64,000 nt of DNA from Ectopseudomonas toyotomiensis (GCF_900115695.1 NZ_FOXK01000007.1:1-64000), one strand, 5' to 3'; numbered from the stretch's first letter, positions 18,762-29,948 are shown. Numbers and translations are program-made. The notes: generated from the sequence alone by a model not told the origin.

Positions 18762-19657
18762 GGCTCGCGCTTGGCTTCGGTTGTCGGAAATTGGCTGGCA
18801 GGATAAAAGCCTGCGGCTAGCATCGCCAGCCCATCCGGCACGCGCGGCCCCAGGCCACCGACCAGCAGGGTCGGGTCCAGCGCCAGTAAACGTCCCTCGC
18901 GCGCCGCGCGGGTACCGGCCAGGGCAGGGTTCTGCTGCAGCAGGGCCTGCCTGGCTGCGTCACCCTCCAAGGCGCGATCAGCCACCACCACGACCTGCGG
19001 ATCGAGCGCCAGCAGCGCTTCGTTGGACAACGCCTTGTAGCCGCTGTGACTGGCCAGGTTGCGCCCGCCGGCACGGCTGATCAGCCAATCTGCAGCGGTG
19101 TCGATACCACCCACCAGCGGACTGCCACCGGCATGACCGAGCAATAGCAACACACCAGGCACGTCCTGACTGCGCTGCGCCTGCTCGACCCATTGCTGCT
19201 GGGTCTGCAGGCGCTCCTGGTAATCGGTAAAGGCGCGTTGCCCTGCCGCCTCATCACCGAGCAACTGGCCCAGGCGCTTCAGGTTGGCCTGCAGGCTATC
19301 CAACTCGGCTCGCGCAGTCAGGCGTTCGATACGCACACCCGCCGCCGCCAATTGCGCGAGCACTGGTGGCGGGCCCATCTCCTCGCTGCCGAGCAGCAGG
19401 TCCGGACGCAGGGCGAGAATGCCCTCGGCCGCCAGTTGCCGCTGATAACCGACGCTGGGCAGCTTGGTCAGCGAGGCGGGATGACGACTGGTAGTATCGA
19501 CGCCCACCAGCTTGCTCTCACCGCCAAGCAGCACCACCCACTCACTCAGCGCGCCACCGGAACTCACCCAGCGCTGCGGCAAGGGCTCGGCTGCCAGTAC
19601 CAGATTGGGAAACAGCAGGACAGCCACCAGGCCGCCCAGGATATTGGCAAGACGCAT
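18758..19657 (-). CDS. phuT: PhuT, periplasmic haem-binding protein
   Basis: This 299-residue cluster A-III substrate-binding protein has a cleavable signal peptide (MRLANILGGLVAVLLFPNLVLAA). The TroA-like fold follows, with two lobes and a connecting helix. The tyrosine of PSVGYQRQL corresponds to the haem-ligating Tyr of PhuT/ShuT. Blocks RWVSSGGALSEWVVLLG and GVDTTSRHP are typical. ATG at 19657 has AGGAG upstream and puts the signal peptide at the start. It hands haem to PhuUV. Confidence 0.93.
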   Translation of the reverse strand: MRLANILGGLVAVLLFPNLVLAAEPLPQRWVSSGGALSEWVVLLGGESKLVGVDTTSRHPASLTKLPSVGYQRQLAAEGILALRPDLLLGSEEMGPPPVLAQLAAAGVRIERLTARAELDSLQANLKRLGQLLGDEAAGQRAFTDYQERLQTQQQWVEQAQRSQDVPGVLLLLGHAGGSPLVGGIDTAADWLISRAGGRNLASHSGYKALSNEALLALDPQVVVVADRALEGDAARQALLQQNPALAGTRAAREGRLLALDPTLLVGGLGPRVPDGLAMLAAGFYPASQFPTTEAKREP

Positions 19658-19716
19658 GATCTCGACTCCTCGAAGGTGACATCGACCGGCCCCTGCGGGA
19701 GGCCGGCACACTCGGT

Positions 19717-20781
19717 TCAGGCCAGCACAGGTAATGATTCGACCAGCTCGCGCCAGTCGGCGCGCTCGGCCATGCCCGGCTTGCGCGCACCGAACAGCTG
19801 GACCACCAGCTCGCCCTCGGCATCGAAGGCCTCCAGACTGGTGATCACCCCGTCAATGCTGGGTTTGCGCACGCGCCACAACTCGACCACACCGCGCGTC
19901 TGCAGATGCAGGTTGAAGTCGGGGTCAAGCACGTTGAACCAGCTGTCCATCCAGCGCAGGTTGTGCACCGGACCAGTGTGAATCTGAATGCAGTGGCGGT
20001 TGCCGACGAACACCATGATCGGCACTTCAAGGGCAGCAGCCTGCTCCATCAGCGCCGTCAACTCAGAAGTCGCCAACGGTTGCGCCCATTGCTCACCCGC
20101 CAGGCGCAACGCCTGGGTACGGGCCACCTCATGCTTCTTCAAAAGGGCGAAGAAATGGTGGGTGTCCTGCAGCGTCGCCCAGCCTTCACGCAGCGCCTGA
20201 CTGTCGACCTCCGCATCGGCCTTGCGCACCGGCGCGGCTGGCGGCGGCAACAACTGCAATTCGGCGCTCTGCTCGCCAGCGAAGCGTTCGACCAGCGGCT
20301 GCCAGGCGCTCAGCTCACTGCGTTCGGTCAGGTAGACCTTGTGCACGGCAATGCCCTGCTGATCGAACACCTGGATGCTGCGCTGGGTGCCCTTGGCGGT
20401 TTGCTCGGCGACGGCGAACACGCTGGCCCATCCACCAAGGAAAAGACGCAGGTCGATATCGGCAGACACCACCAGGCCCATTTGTCCAGATGCGGCAACA
20501 CTCACCTCGCGGTACAGCCCCTTGCGTTCATGGACACAGTGCTCGTTGCGAGTCAGCACCATCACATGGCCGAGCGCGCCGAGTGCCGGCAGCAACTCGG
20601 CCCAATCCGGGCGCAGCCGCTGGGTGTCGATGCCCAGACGGCTTGCAGTCAGCTCGGCCTCGCTCACGCCCAGCTGCGCTGCCGCCTCGCGAGCGCGCAG
20701 ACGTGGTTGTTGCAGGCGTAACGCTTGCCAAGCCTGGAAAAGATCGACCGCCTGAGCGGCAGCAGTTGGAGCGGTACTCAT
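19717..20781 (-). CDS. phuS: PhuS, cytoplasmic haem-trafficking protein
   Basis: This 354-residue HemS/ChuX-family protein consists of two similar halves (about 30-170 and 210-340). It binds imported haem and delivers it to a haem oxygenase. The region FVGNRHCIQIHTGPVHNL in the second half and LTRNEHCVHERKGLYREV in the first are the family's repeated signature blocks. In P. aeruginosa, PhuS also affects PrrF/PrrH expression, which makes the nearby prrF relevant. It is the first gene of phuSTUVW and has a Fur box about 80 bp upstream. Confidence 0.94.
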   Translation of the reverse strand: MSTAPTAAAQAVDLFQAWQALRLQQPRLRAREAAAQLGVSEAELTASRLGIDTQRLRPDWAELLPALGALGHVMVLTRNEHCVHERKGLYREVSVAASGQMGLVVSADIDLRLFLGGWASVFAVAEQTAKGTQRSIQVFDQQGIAVHKVYLTERSELSAWQPLVERFAGEQSAELQLLPPPAAPVRKADAEVDSQALREGWATLQDTHHFFALLKKHEVARTQALRLAGEQWAQPLATSELTALMEQAAALEVPIMVFVGNRHCIQIHTGPVHNLRWMDSWFNVLDPDFNLHLQTRGVVELWRVRKPSIDGVITSLEAFDAEGELVVQLFGARKPGMAERADWRELVESLPVLA

Positions 20782-21082
20782 GGGAACAGTCCTTCCTCGC
20801 GGGCGATTGCCAGTCTCTTTGCAGCACTGATGCTAGGCCGGCACCAACAAAACAGAGCGATAATCTACATGAGAATCACTTATATATGGAGTAGTAATCT
20901 GCCGCCCCAATCATGGCAACGCCGCCAACCTCGGGCTTAGGCGTCATACCTGAGCATGGATGCGCCCTCTTTCTTCTTGCGGGATAATCCGCCCCTCTTG
21001 CGGCGCTATGCGCCCCCTCTCAGGAGGGAGAAGATCATCAGAGGTCGCCACTAAGCGACTTCCACGCTAACGGGAAACCGCG
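20782..21082. other. Divergent gap between phuS and the Rieske gene
   Basis: This gap carries the phuS promoter region with a Fur box. In P. aeruginosa the outer-membrane haem receptor gene phuR is transcribed divergently from phuS. Here that position is taken by a small Rieske gene, and no part of a TonB-dependent receptor is present. No further gene is seen. Confidence 0.7.
20859..20877. promoter_or_regulatory. Fur box upstream of phuS
   Basis: GATAATCTACATGAGAATC matches the Fur consensus GATAATGATAATCATTATC at 12 of 19 positions, including both outer arms. It lies about 80 bp before the phuS start in an AT-rich segment, so iron repression of the phu operon is likely. Confidence 0.75.
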
Positions 21083-21400
21083 ATGATTCGCCTGTGCGCC
21101 CCACACGAACTGGCCGAAGGTCAGAGCCGGGGCTTTGTGATCGACCAATTGAACCTGCTCGCCGTGCGCAGGGCTGGCCAGGTGCATGCCTACCTCAACC
21201 GTTGCCCGCATCGTGGCATTGCATTGGAATGGCAGAAGGACGATTTTCTCGATGACAGCGGCAGCCTGATCCGCTGCGCGACCCATGGCGCGCTGTTTCT
21301 GATCGAGAACGGCGAATGCGTGGCGGGCCCCTGCGAGGGGCAGGCACTGCAGAGACTGACGTGCAGGGAAGATGCGAACGGGATCTGGATCGCGCCGTAG
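21083..21400 (+). CDS. Small Rieske [2Fe-2S] protein
   Basis: This 105-residue stand-alone Rieske domain has both cluster-binding pairs: C-P-H in NRCPHRGIAL (about 41-44) and C-x2-H in IRCATHGALF (about 68-71), giving the expected 2 Cys + 2 His. The form resembles the ferredoxin components of dioxygenase or nitrite-reductase-like systems. No oxygenase or reductase gene is adjacent, so the partner is unknown. Its TAG stop lies inside the first arm of an inverted-repeat element (21397-21490). Confidence 0.88.
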   Translation: MIRLCAPHELAEGQSRGFVIDQLNLLAVRRAGQVHAYLNRCPHRGIALEWQKDDFLDDSGSLIRCATHGALFLIENGECVAGPCEGQALQRLTCREDANGIWIAP

Positions 21401-21490
21401 GGTGCGCCATACGCACCAGGCGATATGGATGATGTCGCAATTGTTGCGGACAGGATGTAGCAAAGAGTCGGTGCGCGCAGCGCACCCTAC
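21397..21490. repeat. 94-bp palindromic element between convergent genes
   Basis: The element is bounded by perfect 11-bp inverted repeats, GTAGGGTGCGC (21397-21407) and GCGCACCCTAC (21480-21490), with inner GCACC/GGTGC repeats as well. It looks like a small non-coding (MITE/REP-like) element. It supplies the TAG stops of the Rieske gene (21398-21400) and of sfsA (21487-21489). It can also fold as a bidirectional hairpin. Confidence 0.75.
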
Positions 21491-22194
21491 CCCAGTACTT
21501 CCAGCCGACGAACCAGGGCGATCCCCTCGGAACTGAGCTCGGCGCCATAAGCCAGCACCTCAACCCCCGATGCCTTGGCTTCGCGCAAGCCGGCCGCGTA
21601 GGCAGGGTCGATTTCCTCGGCAGCGCGCACGGCGCGGATACCGGAAAGGTTCACGCAATACAGCTGCACGGTCCGCACACCGACACGCGCCAGCGCTGCC
21701 AGCTCGCGCAGGTGCTTGGCGCCTCGCTGCGTCACCGCATCGGGAAAGGCCGCCACGTCGCTATCATCGAAGCCCAGCGTCACGCTCTTGACCTCGACAT
21801 AGACCGGCCCTTCCGGGTAGTTCAGACGAAAGTCGGCGCGGCTGTTCTCCACCCCGTAGGCCACCTCGCGCTTGAGCGCGGTGAAGCCGGCCAACTCGGT
21901 GATCAGCCCGGCACGCAGCGCCTCTTCCACCAGCGCATTGGCCCGCGCGGTATTGATGCAGGCCAGACGCCCTTGCGGCGTTTCGCTGATTTCCCAACTG
22001 CCCGGTAACTTGCGCTTGGGATCATTGCTGCGACTGAACCACACCCGGCACCCTTCGCTCATGCAATTGAGCATCGAGCCGGTGTTGGCGCAGTGGATGG
22101 TCATCTGCTCTCCGCTGGCGGTCTCGATATCGGCGAGAAAGCGCTTGTAGCGGCGCAACAGACGCCCCTCTTCCAGCGGCGGATCAAAGCGCAT
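21487..22194 (-). CDS. sfsA: SfsA, DNA/RNA nuclease family protein
   Basis: This 235-residue member of the SfsA family was first described as 'sugar fermentation stimulation protein' and is now regarded as a nuclease with an OB-fold plus a restriction-endonuclease-like core. Visible blocks are [21 protein letters not shown], and the nuclease core [20 protein letters not shown] with D and E-x-K. Length equals E. coli SfsA within one residue. Its start overlaps the aminotransferase stop by 11 nt. Confidence 0.94.
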   Translation of the reverse strand: MRFDPPLEEGRLLRRYKRFLADIETASGEQMTIHCANTGSMLNCMSEGCRVWFSRSNDPKRKLPGSWEISETPQGRLACINTARANALVEEALRAGLITELAGFTALKREVAYGVENSRADFRLNYPEGPVYVEVKSVTLGFDDSDVAAFPDAVTQRGAKHLRELAALARVGVRTVQLYCVNLSGIRAVRAAEEIDPAYAAGLREAKASGVEVLAYGAELSSEGIALVRRLEVLG

Positions 22195-23365
22195 CAGGCT
22201 TCCAGCTCTTCAGGCCACGGGCGATACGCTCGACCGCCTGCTGCAGGCGCTCGACATTCTGCGTGTAGGCGAAACGCACATGGTGCCCGGCCTGGTAACG
22301 GCCGAAATCCAGGCCCGGGGTGAAGGCCACATGCTCGGTTTCGATGAAGTGCCTACAGAAAGCGAAGGCGTCGCCGCCGAAGGCGCTGATATCTGCATAT
22401 AGATAGAAGGCACCTTCCGGCTCCACGGCGATAGCAAAGCCCAGCTCGCGCAACGCCGGCAGCAGGTAGTCGCGGCGGCGCTGAAATTCGTGACGGCGCT
22501 CTTCGAGGATCGCCAACGTGGCCGGCTCGAAGCAAGCCAGCGCGGCATGCTGGGCCATGCTCGGCGCACTGATGTAGAGGTTCTGCGCCAGCTTTTCCAG
22601 CTCCGGCACGGCCGCCTCGGGCGCCACCAGCCAGCCCAGGCGCCAGCCGGTCATACCGAAATATTTGGAGAAACTGTTGAGCACGAAGGCATCGTTATCC
22701 ACCTCCAGCACGCTCGGCGCGTCGCAGCCGTAGGTTAGGCCGTGGTAGATCTCGTCCACCACCATATGGCCGCCGCGCTGCTTGAGGCAGGTCGATAGCG
22801 CCGCCAGCTCGTCCTTGTGCAGTAGGGTGCCGGTCGGGTTGGCCGGCGACGCGACCAGGGCGCCGACGCTGTCCGAGTCCCAATGCCGCTCCACCAGGTG
22901 CGGAGTGAGCTGGTAACGCACGTCCGGGCCGACCGGCACCAGTTGCGCGGCGCCTTCGACCAGGCGCAGGAAGTGGCGGTTGCAGGGATAGCCCGGGTCG
23001 GCCAGTAGCCAGTGCTTGCCGGGATCGACCAGCAGGCTGGCGGCCAGCAGCAACGCACCCGAGCCGCCCGGCGTCACCAGAATGCGCTGCGGGTCGACAT
23101 TCAACCGGTAACGTTCGGCATAGAAGCCGGCGATGGCTTCACGCAGCTGCGGCAGGCCACGCGCGGCGGTGTAACGGGTATGCCCGGCAGCCAGTGCGGC
23201 CTGCCCGGCGCGGATGATCGGCTCGGCGGTGGTGAAATCCGGCTCGCCAATCTCCAGATGAATCACATCGTGACCAGCCGCCTGCAATTCGTTGGCACGC
23301 GCCAGCAAGGCCATCACATGAAAGGGTTCGATGGCGCGACTGCGCGCACTGTAGAGCTGGGCCAT
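22184..23365 (-). CDS. PLP-dependent class I/II aminotransferase
   Basis: This 393-residue fold-type I aminotransferase has the conserved blocks [53 protein letters not shown] and the PLP-lysine segment [19 protein letters not shown], with lysine in [25 protein letters not shown] is the C-terminal arginine region that binds the substrate carboxylate. Members act on aspartate, alanine or aromatic amino acids, and I cannot tell which here. ATG at 23365 fits the family N-terminus. It is coupled to sfsA downstream. Confidence 0.92.
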   Translation of the reverse strand: MAQLYSARSRAIEPFHVMALLARANELQAAGHDVIHLEIGEPDFTTAEPIIRAGQAALAAGHTRYTAARGLPQLREAIAGFYAERYRLNVDPQRILVTPGGSGALLLAASLLVDPGKHWLLADPGYPCNRHFLRLVEGAAQLVPVGPDVRYQLTPHLVERHWDSDSVGALVASPANPTGTLLHKDELAALSTCLKQRGGHMVVDEIYHGLTYGCDAPSVLEVDNDAFVLNSFSKYFGMTGWRLGWLVAPEAAVPELEKLAQNLYISAPSMAQHAALACFEPATLAILEERRHEFQRRRDYLLPALRELGFAIAVEPEGAFYLYADISAFGGDAFAFCRHFIETEHVAFTPGLDFGRYQAGHHVRFAYTQNVERLQQAVERIARGLKSWKPDAL

Positions 23366-23624
23366 GGGTCTGTCTTCAGGGTTGCGAGGCGCGGATTCTA
23401 GCAGGGCAGCTTGAGCCCGCGGCAAGGTCGCCAAAGCGCCGCTACGCTTACTGGCCAGTCACATGCAGATTTCGTTCATACCCCGGGACAGGGCAGAGAC
23501 AACCGGGAGTAGCGCGCCCCGATTCGATCTGGTAAGTTCGCCGGCTTGCAGTCGCAGGGCCGGACAAACGCCTGGCAATGGAATAACCTGCGCGATGGAT
23601 TAGAAAGAGTGAGAGGCGTCATCC

Positions 23625-24071
23625 ATGCCCACAAAAGAAAAAGCCAAAAGCACCAGCCAGCTGATTCGTGGTTTCGAGCCTTATCAAGAGAAGAAGGGCG
23701 AGGAATACATGAGCGAGCCGATGCGCGCTCACTTCACCAGCATCCTCAATAAGTGGAAGCTGGAGCTGATGCAGGAAGTCGACCGTACCGTGCACCACAT
23801 GCAGGACGAAGCGGCCAACTTCCCGGACCCGGCCGACCGCGCCAGCCAGGAAGAAGAGTTCAGCCTGGAACTGCGCGCCCGTGACCGCGAGCGCAAGCTG
23901 ATCAAGAAGATCGACGAGACGCTGCAACTGATCGAAGACAACGATTACGGTTGGTGCGACTCCTGTGGTGTTGAAATCGGCATCCGCCGCCTCGAAGCCC
24001 GCCCGACCGCGACTCTTTGCATCGACTGCAAGACGCTGGCGGAAATCAAGGAAAAGCAGATCGGTTCCTGA
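23625..24071 (+). CDS. dksA: DksA, RNA polymerase-binding transcription factor
   Basis: This 148-residue protein enters the polymerase secondary channel and, with ppGpp, represses rRNA promoters and activates amino-acid promoters. The coiled-coil is visible with its acidic tip ([21 protein letters not shown]), followed by the zinc finger [20 protein letters not shown]...CIDC with all four cysteines. It is thus the zinc-containing, redox-sensitive type rather than the cysteine-poor DksA2. Its likely targets include the four GC-discriminator rRNA promoters at 341-691. Confidence 0.97.
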   Translation: MPTKEKAKSTSQLIRGFEPYQEKKGEEYMSEPMRAHFTSILNKWKLELMQEVDRTVHHMQDEAANFPDPADRASQEEEFSLELRARDRERKLIKKIDETLQLIEDNDYGWCDSCGVEIGIRRLEARPTATLCIDCKTLAEIKEKQIGS

Positions 24072-24080
24072 TCTGACGAC

Positions 24081-24108
24081 GGGGCGCTTAGGCGCCCCGC
24101 TCTGTTTC
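24081..24108 (+). terminator. Probable terminator of dksA
   Basis: The stem GGGGCGC/GCGCCCC with a TTAG loop (24081-24098) is followed by a weak, interrupted T tract. It lies between dksA and gluQ, so some read-through is likely. Confidence 0.55.
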
Positions 24109-24121
24109 TGGCCTTGGCTCC

Positions 24122-25006
24122 ATGAACACTGCCTATATCGGGCGCTTCGCCCCCACGCCCAGCGGCTACCTGCACTTCGGTTCGCTGGTCGCCGCCCTCG
24201 CCTCCTACCTCGATGCCCGCGCCGTCGGCGGCCGCTGGTTGCTGCGCATGGAGGACCTCGACCCGCCACGAGAAATACCTGGCGCACAGGACGCGATCCT
24301 GCGCACGCTGGAGAGCTACGGTTTCGAGTGGGACGGCGAACTGGTGCGCCAGAGCGAGCGGCATGCCGAATATGCAGCAGTGATCGCCCGCCTGTTCAGT
24401 CAGGGTCTGGCCTATGCGTGCACCTGTTCGCGCAAGCAACTGGAAGGCTACGCTGGCATCTATCCGGGGTTTTGCCGTAACGCCTGCCATCCTGATCACG
24501 ACGCCGCCGTCCGCCTGCGCGTACCGGAGCTGGACTACCACTTCATCGACCGCGTGCAGGGCGAATTTCGCCAGCACCTGGGCCGTGAAGTGGGCGACTT
24601 CGTGATCCGACGGCGTGATGGATTGTTCGCCTATCAGCTCGCCGTGGTGCTGGACGATGCCTGGCAGGGGGTGACCGACGTGGTGCGCGGCGCCGACCTG
24701 CTCGACTCCACGCCGCGCCAGCTCTACCTGCAGGAACTGCTCGGGCTGCCACAACCGCGTTATCTACACGTGCCGCTGATCATCCAGCCCGATGGCCACA
24801 AGCTGGGCAAGAGCTACCGCTCGCCACCACTGCCCGCCGACCAGGCCGGACCTCTGCTGCTGCGCGCTCTGCGAGCCTTGGGCCAGCAGCCACCCACCGA
24901 CCTGCAAGGCGCGGCACCTGCCGAGCTTCTGGCCTGGGGCATCGCCAACTGGGACGCCACGCGCATTCCACAAAGCCGCACCCTGGCCGAAGCACAATTG
25001 AAGTAG
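24122..25006 (+). CDS. gluQ: GluQ-RS, glutamyl-Q tRNA(Asp) synthetase
   Basis: This 294-residue truncated paralogue of glutamyl-tRNA synthetase attaches glutamate to queuosine at position 34 of tRNA-Asp. The HIGH-like motif reads APTPSGYLHFGS, and a zinc site is present as CTCSRKQL plus GFCRNACHP. The KMSKS-like motif is GHKLGKSY. The anticodon-binding domain of GluRS is absent, as expected. In Pseudomonas and E. coli it follows dksA, and the two are usually co-transcribed. Confidence 0.95.
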   Translation: MNTAYIGRFAPTPSGYLHFGSLVAALASYLDARAVGGRWLLRMEDLDPPREIPGAQDAILRTLESYGFEWDGELVRQSERHAEYAAVIARLFSQGLAYACTCSRKQLEGYAGIYPGFCRNACHPDHDAAVRLRVPELDYHFIDRVQGEFRQHLGREVGDFVIRRRDGLFAYQLAVVLDDAWQGVTDVVRGADLLDSTPRQLYLQELLGLPQPRYLHVPLIIQPDGHKLGKSYRSPPLPADQAGPLLLRALRALGQQPPTDLQGAAPAELLAWGIANWDATRIPQSRTLAEAQLK

Positions 25007-25008
25007 CC

Positions 25009-25067
25009 GTAGCCCGGATGCAATCCGGGAACGATGTGCAGGCATCCCCGGATTTCATCCGGGCTAC
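25009..25067. repeat. 59-bp inverted-repeat element after gluQ
   Basis: Two 21-bp arms (25009-25029 and 25047-25067), beginning GTAGCCCGGATG and ending CATCCGGGCTAC, are complementary except at one position. The loop is 17 bases. The same kind of arm is a common intergenic repeat in proteobacteria. It starts two bases past the gluQ stop and could also act as a transcript-stabilising or terminating hairpin. Confidence 0.75.
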
Positions 25068-25150
25068 GCGCCAGACAGGCTGGCTTCAAGTTTGTGGCTT
25101 GCGATGCGCGGCATCCTTTACCATCGCGGCATCTTTCGACGAGATGTCAC

Positions 25151-25327
25151 ATGTATATCTACCGACTGGTTCTGATCCTGGTAGTGGGGATCTACCTGTT
25201 CTCACCGGCCATCATGGACTGGTGGATCGACCCCAATGGCGCCTGGTATCGGCCTTATCTGCTGTGGCTGATCCTGATCGTCGTCACCTTCATTCTTCAG
25301 AGCCAACGCGATGCTGACGAGCTTTAG
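25151..25327 (+). CDS. cbrX: CbrX-like small membrane protein overlapping cbrA
   Basis: This 58-residue protein has two hydrophobic stretches (YRLVLILVVGIYLFSPAIM and PYLLWLILIVVTFIL) around a short polar turn (DWWIDPNGAWY), so it is probably a small inner-membrane hairpin. Its last 17 nt overlap the start of cbrA, meaning cbrA translation is likely coupled to it. A small gene in this place in P. putida has been named cbrX and affects cbrA expression. The name is carried over from position and character, not from an alignment. Confidence 0.78.
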   Translation: MYIYRLVLILVVGIYLFSPAIMDWWIDPNGAWYRPYLLWLILIVVTFILQSQRDADEL

Positions 25328-28265
25328 CCTGAGCGAACTGATTCTGATCAGCGCCGGCTATCTGCTGGTGCTGTTCGGCGTCGCCTGGGTCAGTGAACAC
25401 GGTCTTATCCCCCGCTGGATCATCCGCCACCCGCTGACCTATACCCTGTCGCTGGGCGTGTATGCCAGCGCCTGGGCCTTCTACGGCACGGTGGGCCTGG
25501 CCTATCAGTACGGTTACGGTTTCCTTGCCAGTTACCTGGGTGTTTCCGGGGCTTTCCTGCTGGCACCGGTACTGCTCTACCCGATCCTGCGCATCACCCG
25601 TACCTACCAGCTGTCATCACTGGCCGACCTGTTCGCCTTTCGCTTTCGCAGCACCTGGGCCGGCGCACTGACCACCCTGTTCATGCTCATCGGCGTGCTG
25701 CCGCTGCTGGCCCTGCAGATTCAGGCGGTGGCCGACTCCATCGGCATCCTCAGCCGCGAGCCGCTGCAGGAAAAAGTGGCGCTGAGCTACTGCGGCCTGA
25801 TCATCCTCTTCACCATCCTGTTCGGTGCGCGCCATATCGCCACGCGCGAGAAGCACGAGGGCCTGGTGTTCGCCATCGCCTTCGAATCGCTGGTCAAGCT
25901 GGTCGCCCTCGGCGTCATCGGCTGGTACGCGCTGTATCAAGTATTCGGGGGCCCGCGTGAGCTGGAATTGTGGCTGGTGCAGAACCAGGCGGCGTTGGCC
26001 ACTCTGCACACGCCGCTGCAGGAAGGCCCGTGGCGCACCCTGCTGCTGGTGTTCTTCGCCTCGGCCATCGTCATGCCGCACATGTACCACATGACCTTCA
26101 CCGAGAACCTCAATCCGCGCGCCATGGTCAGCGCCAGCTGGGGCCTGCCGCTGTTCCTGCTGCTGATGAGTCTGGCCGTGCCGCTGATCCTCTGGGCCGG
26201 CCTCAAGCTCGGGGCGACCACCAACCCGGAATATTTCACCCTGGGCCTGGGTATCGCGGTCAACAGCGAGACCCTGGCATTGCTCGCCTATGTCGGCGGA
26301 CTGTCGGCCTCCAGCGGCCTGATCATCGTCTCGACCCTGGCGCTGTCGGGCATGGCCCTCAACCACCTGGTACTGCCGCTCTACCAGCCACCGGCCGAGG
26401 GCAACATCTACCGCTGGCTGAAATGGACGCGCCGCACGCTGATCGCCTGCATCATCATGGCCGGCTACGGCTTCTACTTGCTGCTCGGCGCCCAGCAGGA
26501 CCTGGCCAATCTGGGCATTGTCGCCTTCGTCGCCACCCTGCAGTTCCTGCCCGGCGTGCTCTCGGTGTTGTATTGGCAAACGGCTAATCGCCGCGGTTTC
26601 ATCGCCGGCTTGCTGGCCGGCATCAGCGTCTGGGCACTGACCATGCTGCTACCGCTGCTGGGCAACCTGGAAGGCTTCTACCTGCCGCTGTTCAACGTCA
26701 TCTATGTGCTCGACGATGCCAGTTGGCACCTCGCAGCCATTGCCTCGCTCGCCGCCAACGTACTGGTGTTCACCTTGGTGTCGCTGTTCACCGAGGCCAG
26801 CCCCGAGGAAAAGAGCGCCGCCGAAGCCTGTGCGGTGGACAACGTGCGCCGCCCGCAACGACGCGAGCTGGTCGCCGTGTCGCCGCAGGACTTTGCCGCG
26901 CAACTGGCCAAGCCACTCGGCGCCAAGACCGCACAACGTGAAGTCGAACAGGCCCTGCGTGACCTGCACCTGCCCTTCGACGAAAGCCGCCCCTATGCCT
27001 TGCGCCGCCTGCGCGACCGCATCGAGGCCAACCTGTCCGGCCTGATGGGGCCGAGCGTGGCGCAGGACATCGTGGAAACCTTCCTTCCCTACAAGTCCGG
27101 CAGCGAGGGTTATGTCACCGAAGACATCCACTTCATCGAGAGCCGCCTGGAAGACTACCAGTCGCGCCTCACCGGCCTCGCCGCCGAGCTCGATGCCCTG
27201 CGCCGCTACCACCGCCAGACCCTGCAGGAACTGCCAATGGGCGTGTGCTCGCTGGCCAAGGATCAGGAGATCCTGATGTGGAACCGGGCCATGGAAGAGC
27301 TCACCGACATCCCCGCGCAGCGCATCGTCGGCTCGCGCCTGAGCACCCTGAGCGAACCCTGGCAGAGCCTGCTGCAGGACTTCATCGAACGCCCCGACCA
27401 GCACCTGCACAAGCAGCACCTGGCGCTCGACGGCCAGATCCGCTGGCTCAACCTGCACAAGGCAGCCATCAACGAACCGCTGGCCCCCGGTAACAGCGGC
27501 CTGGTGCTGCTGGTCGAGGACCAGACCGAAACCCAGATGCTCGAAGACAAACTGGTGCACTCCGAACGCCTGGCCAGCATCGGCCGCCTGGCCGCTGGCG
27601 TGGCCCACGAGATCGGCAACCCGATCACCGGCATCGCCTGCCTGGCGCAGAACCTGCGCGAAGAGCGCGAGACCGATGGCGAGCTGACCGAAATCAGCGG
27701 GCAGATCCTCGAACAGACCAAGCGCGTGTCACGCATCGTCCAGTCGCTGATGAGCTTCGCCCACTCCGGCAGCCACCAGCGCAGCGACGAGCCCGTATGC
27801 CTGGCCGACGTGGCGCAGGACGCCATCGGCCTGCTGTCGCTGAACAAGCGCAACTTCGACATCCAGTTCTACAACCTGTGCGATCCGCAGCACTGGGCCT
27901 GTGGCGATCCGCAACGTCTGGCCCAAGTCCTGATCAACCTGCTGTCCAACGCCCGCGACGCCTCGCCACCAGGCGGCGCCATCCGCGTACGCAGCGAGGC
28001 CAGCGAACATACCGTCGACCTGATCGTCGAGGACGAAGGCAGCGGTATTCCCAAGGCGATCATCGACCGCCTGTTCGAACCCTTCTTCACCACCAAGGAC
28101 CCCGGCGAGGGGACCGGCCTGGGCCTCGCGCTGGTCTATTCGATCGTGGAAGAGCATTATGGACAGATAACAATCGACAGCCCGGCAGACCCCGAGCGCC
28201 AATTGGGCACTCGAATCAGGGTCACCCTGCCAAGGCATGTCGAGGCGACGTCCGTAGCGATGTAA
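25311..28265 (+). CDS. cbrA: CbrA, sensor histidine kinase with SLC5/SSS transporter domain
   Basis: This 984-residue membrane kinase is upstream of CbrB in carbon/nitrogen control. The N-terminal half (about 1-500) is a sodium/solute symporter-type domain with about 13 helices, known to transport histidine in P. fluorescens/putida. A STAC-like linker and a PAS domain (around 630-740) follow. The kinase core has H766 in [12 protein letters not shown], the N-box [12 protein letters not shown] and G-boxes EDEGSGIP and [12 protein letters not shown]. Length agrees with P. aeruginosa CbrA (983). The start overlaps cbrX. Confidence 0.96.
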   Translation: MLTSFSLSELILISAGYLLVLFGVAWVSEHGLIPRWIIRHPLTYTLSLGVYASAWAFYGTVGLAYQYGYGFLASYLGVSGAFLLAPVLLYPILRITRTYQLSSLADLFAFRFRSTWAGALTTLFMLIGVLPLLALQIQAVADSIGILSREPLQEKVALSYCGLIILFTILFGARHIATREKHEGLVFAIAFESLVKLVALGVIGWYALYQVFGGPRELELWLVQNQAALATLHTPLQEGPWRTLLLVFFASAIVMPHMYHMTFTENLNPRAMVSASWGLPLFLLLMSLAVPLILWAGLKLGATTNPEYFTLGLGIAVNSETLALLAYVGGLSASSGLIIVSTLALSGMALNHLVLPLYQPPAEGNIYRWLKWTRRTLIACIIMAGYGFYLLLGAQQDLANLGIVAFVATLQFLPGVLSVLYWQTANRRGFIAGLLAGISVWALTMLLPLLGNLEGFYLPLFNVIYVLDDASWHLAAIASLAANVLVFTLVSLFTEASPEEKSAAEACAVDNVRRPQRRELVAVSPQDFAAQLAKPLGAKTAQREVEQALRDLHLPFDESRPYALRRLRDRIEANLSGLMGPSVAQDIVETFLPYKSGSEGYVTEDIHFIESRLEDYQSRLTGLAAELDALRRYHRQTLQELPMGVCSLAKDQEILMWNRAMEELTDIPAQRIVGSRLSTLSEPWQSLLQDFIERPDQHLHKQHLALDGQIRWLNLHKAAINEPLAPGNSGLVLLVEDQTETQMLEDKLVHSERLASIGRLAAGVAHEIGNPITGIACLAQNLREERETDGELTEISGQILEQTKRVSRIVQSLMSFAHSGSHQRSDEPVCLADVAQDAIGLLSLNKRNFDIQFYNLCDPQHWACGDPQRLAQVLINLLSNARDASPPGGAIRVRSEASEHTVDLIVEDEGSGIPKAIIDRLFEPFFTTKDPGEGTGLGLALVYSIVEEHYGQITIDSPADPERQLGTRIRVTLPRHVEATSVAM

Positions 28266-28318
28266 ACAGCGAGAGAGGCTGCCAATGGCACCTCCGTGAC
28301 CGTCGAGAGACCGAATTG

Positions 28319-29752
<1,434 letters not shown>

Positions 29753-29798
29753 CGCCACGGCCGCGGTGACAACCTGCCCGCACAGGGGTTCCACAGGT

Positions 29799-29824
29799 TG
29801 TTACCGTTTCAATATCTCGTAACA
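29799..29824. promoter_or_regulatory. CbrB enhancer site upstream of crcZ
   Basis: TGTTAC (29799-29804), 14 bp, then GTAACA (29819-29824) form a perfect interrupted palindrome. It lies about 100 bp upstream of the sigma-54 promoter, and a further GGTAAC half-site follows at 29840. This is the form of the CbrB site as I recall it from P. putida and P. aeruginosa crcZ promoters. Confidence 0.82.
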
Positions 29825-29826
29825 AA

Positions 29827-29862
29827 GGCCGGGTCTATCGGTAACGAAAACCCGGCCTTTTT
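29827..29862 (+). terminator. Terminator of cbrB
   Basis: The stem GGCCGGGT/ACCCGGCC is followed by TTTTT. It lies inside the crcZ control region, between the CbrB site and the sigma-54 promoter, and would stop cbrB read-through from making crcZ. Confidence 0.85.
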
Positions 29863-29922
29863 CTCCCCCACCAAACACCCACGATTGCCGCAAGCCCTTG
29901 ATTTACAAGGAATCGCAAAAAC

Positions 29923-29938
29923 TGGCACGGCATCTGCT
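29923..29938 (+). promoter_or_regulatory. Sigma-54 promoter of crcZ
   Basis: TGGCACGGCATCTGCT matches the -24/-12 consensus TGGCAC-N5-TTGCW, with GG (29924-29925) and GC (29936-29937) separated by exactly 10 bases. The predicted transcription start is about 29949. Confidence 0.9.
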
Positions 29939-29948
29939 TTATCTCTGG

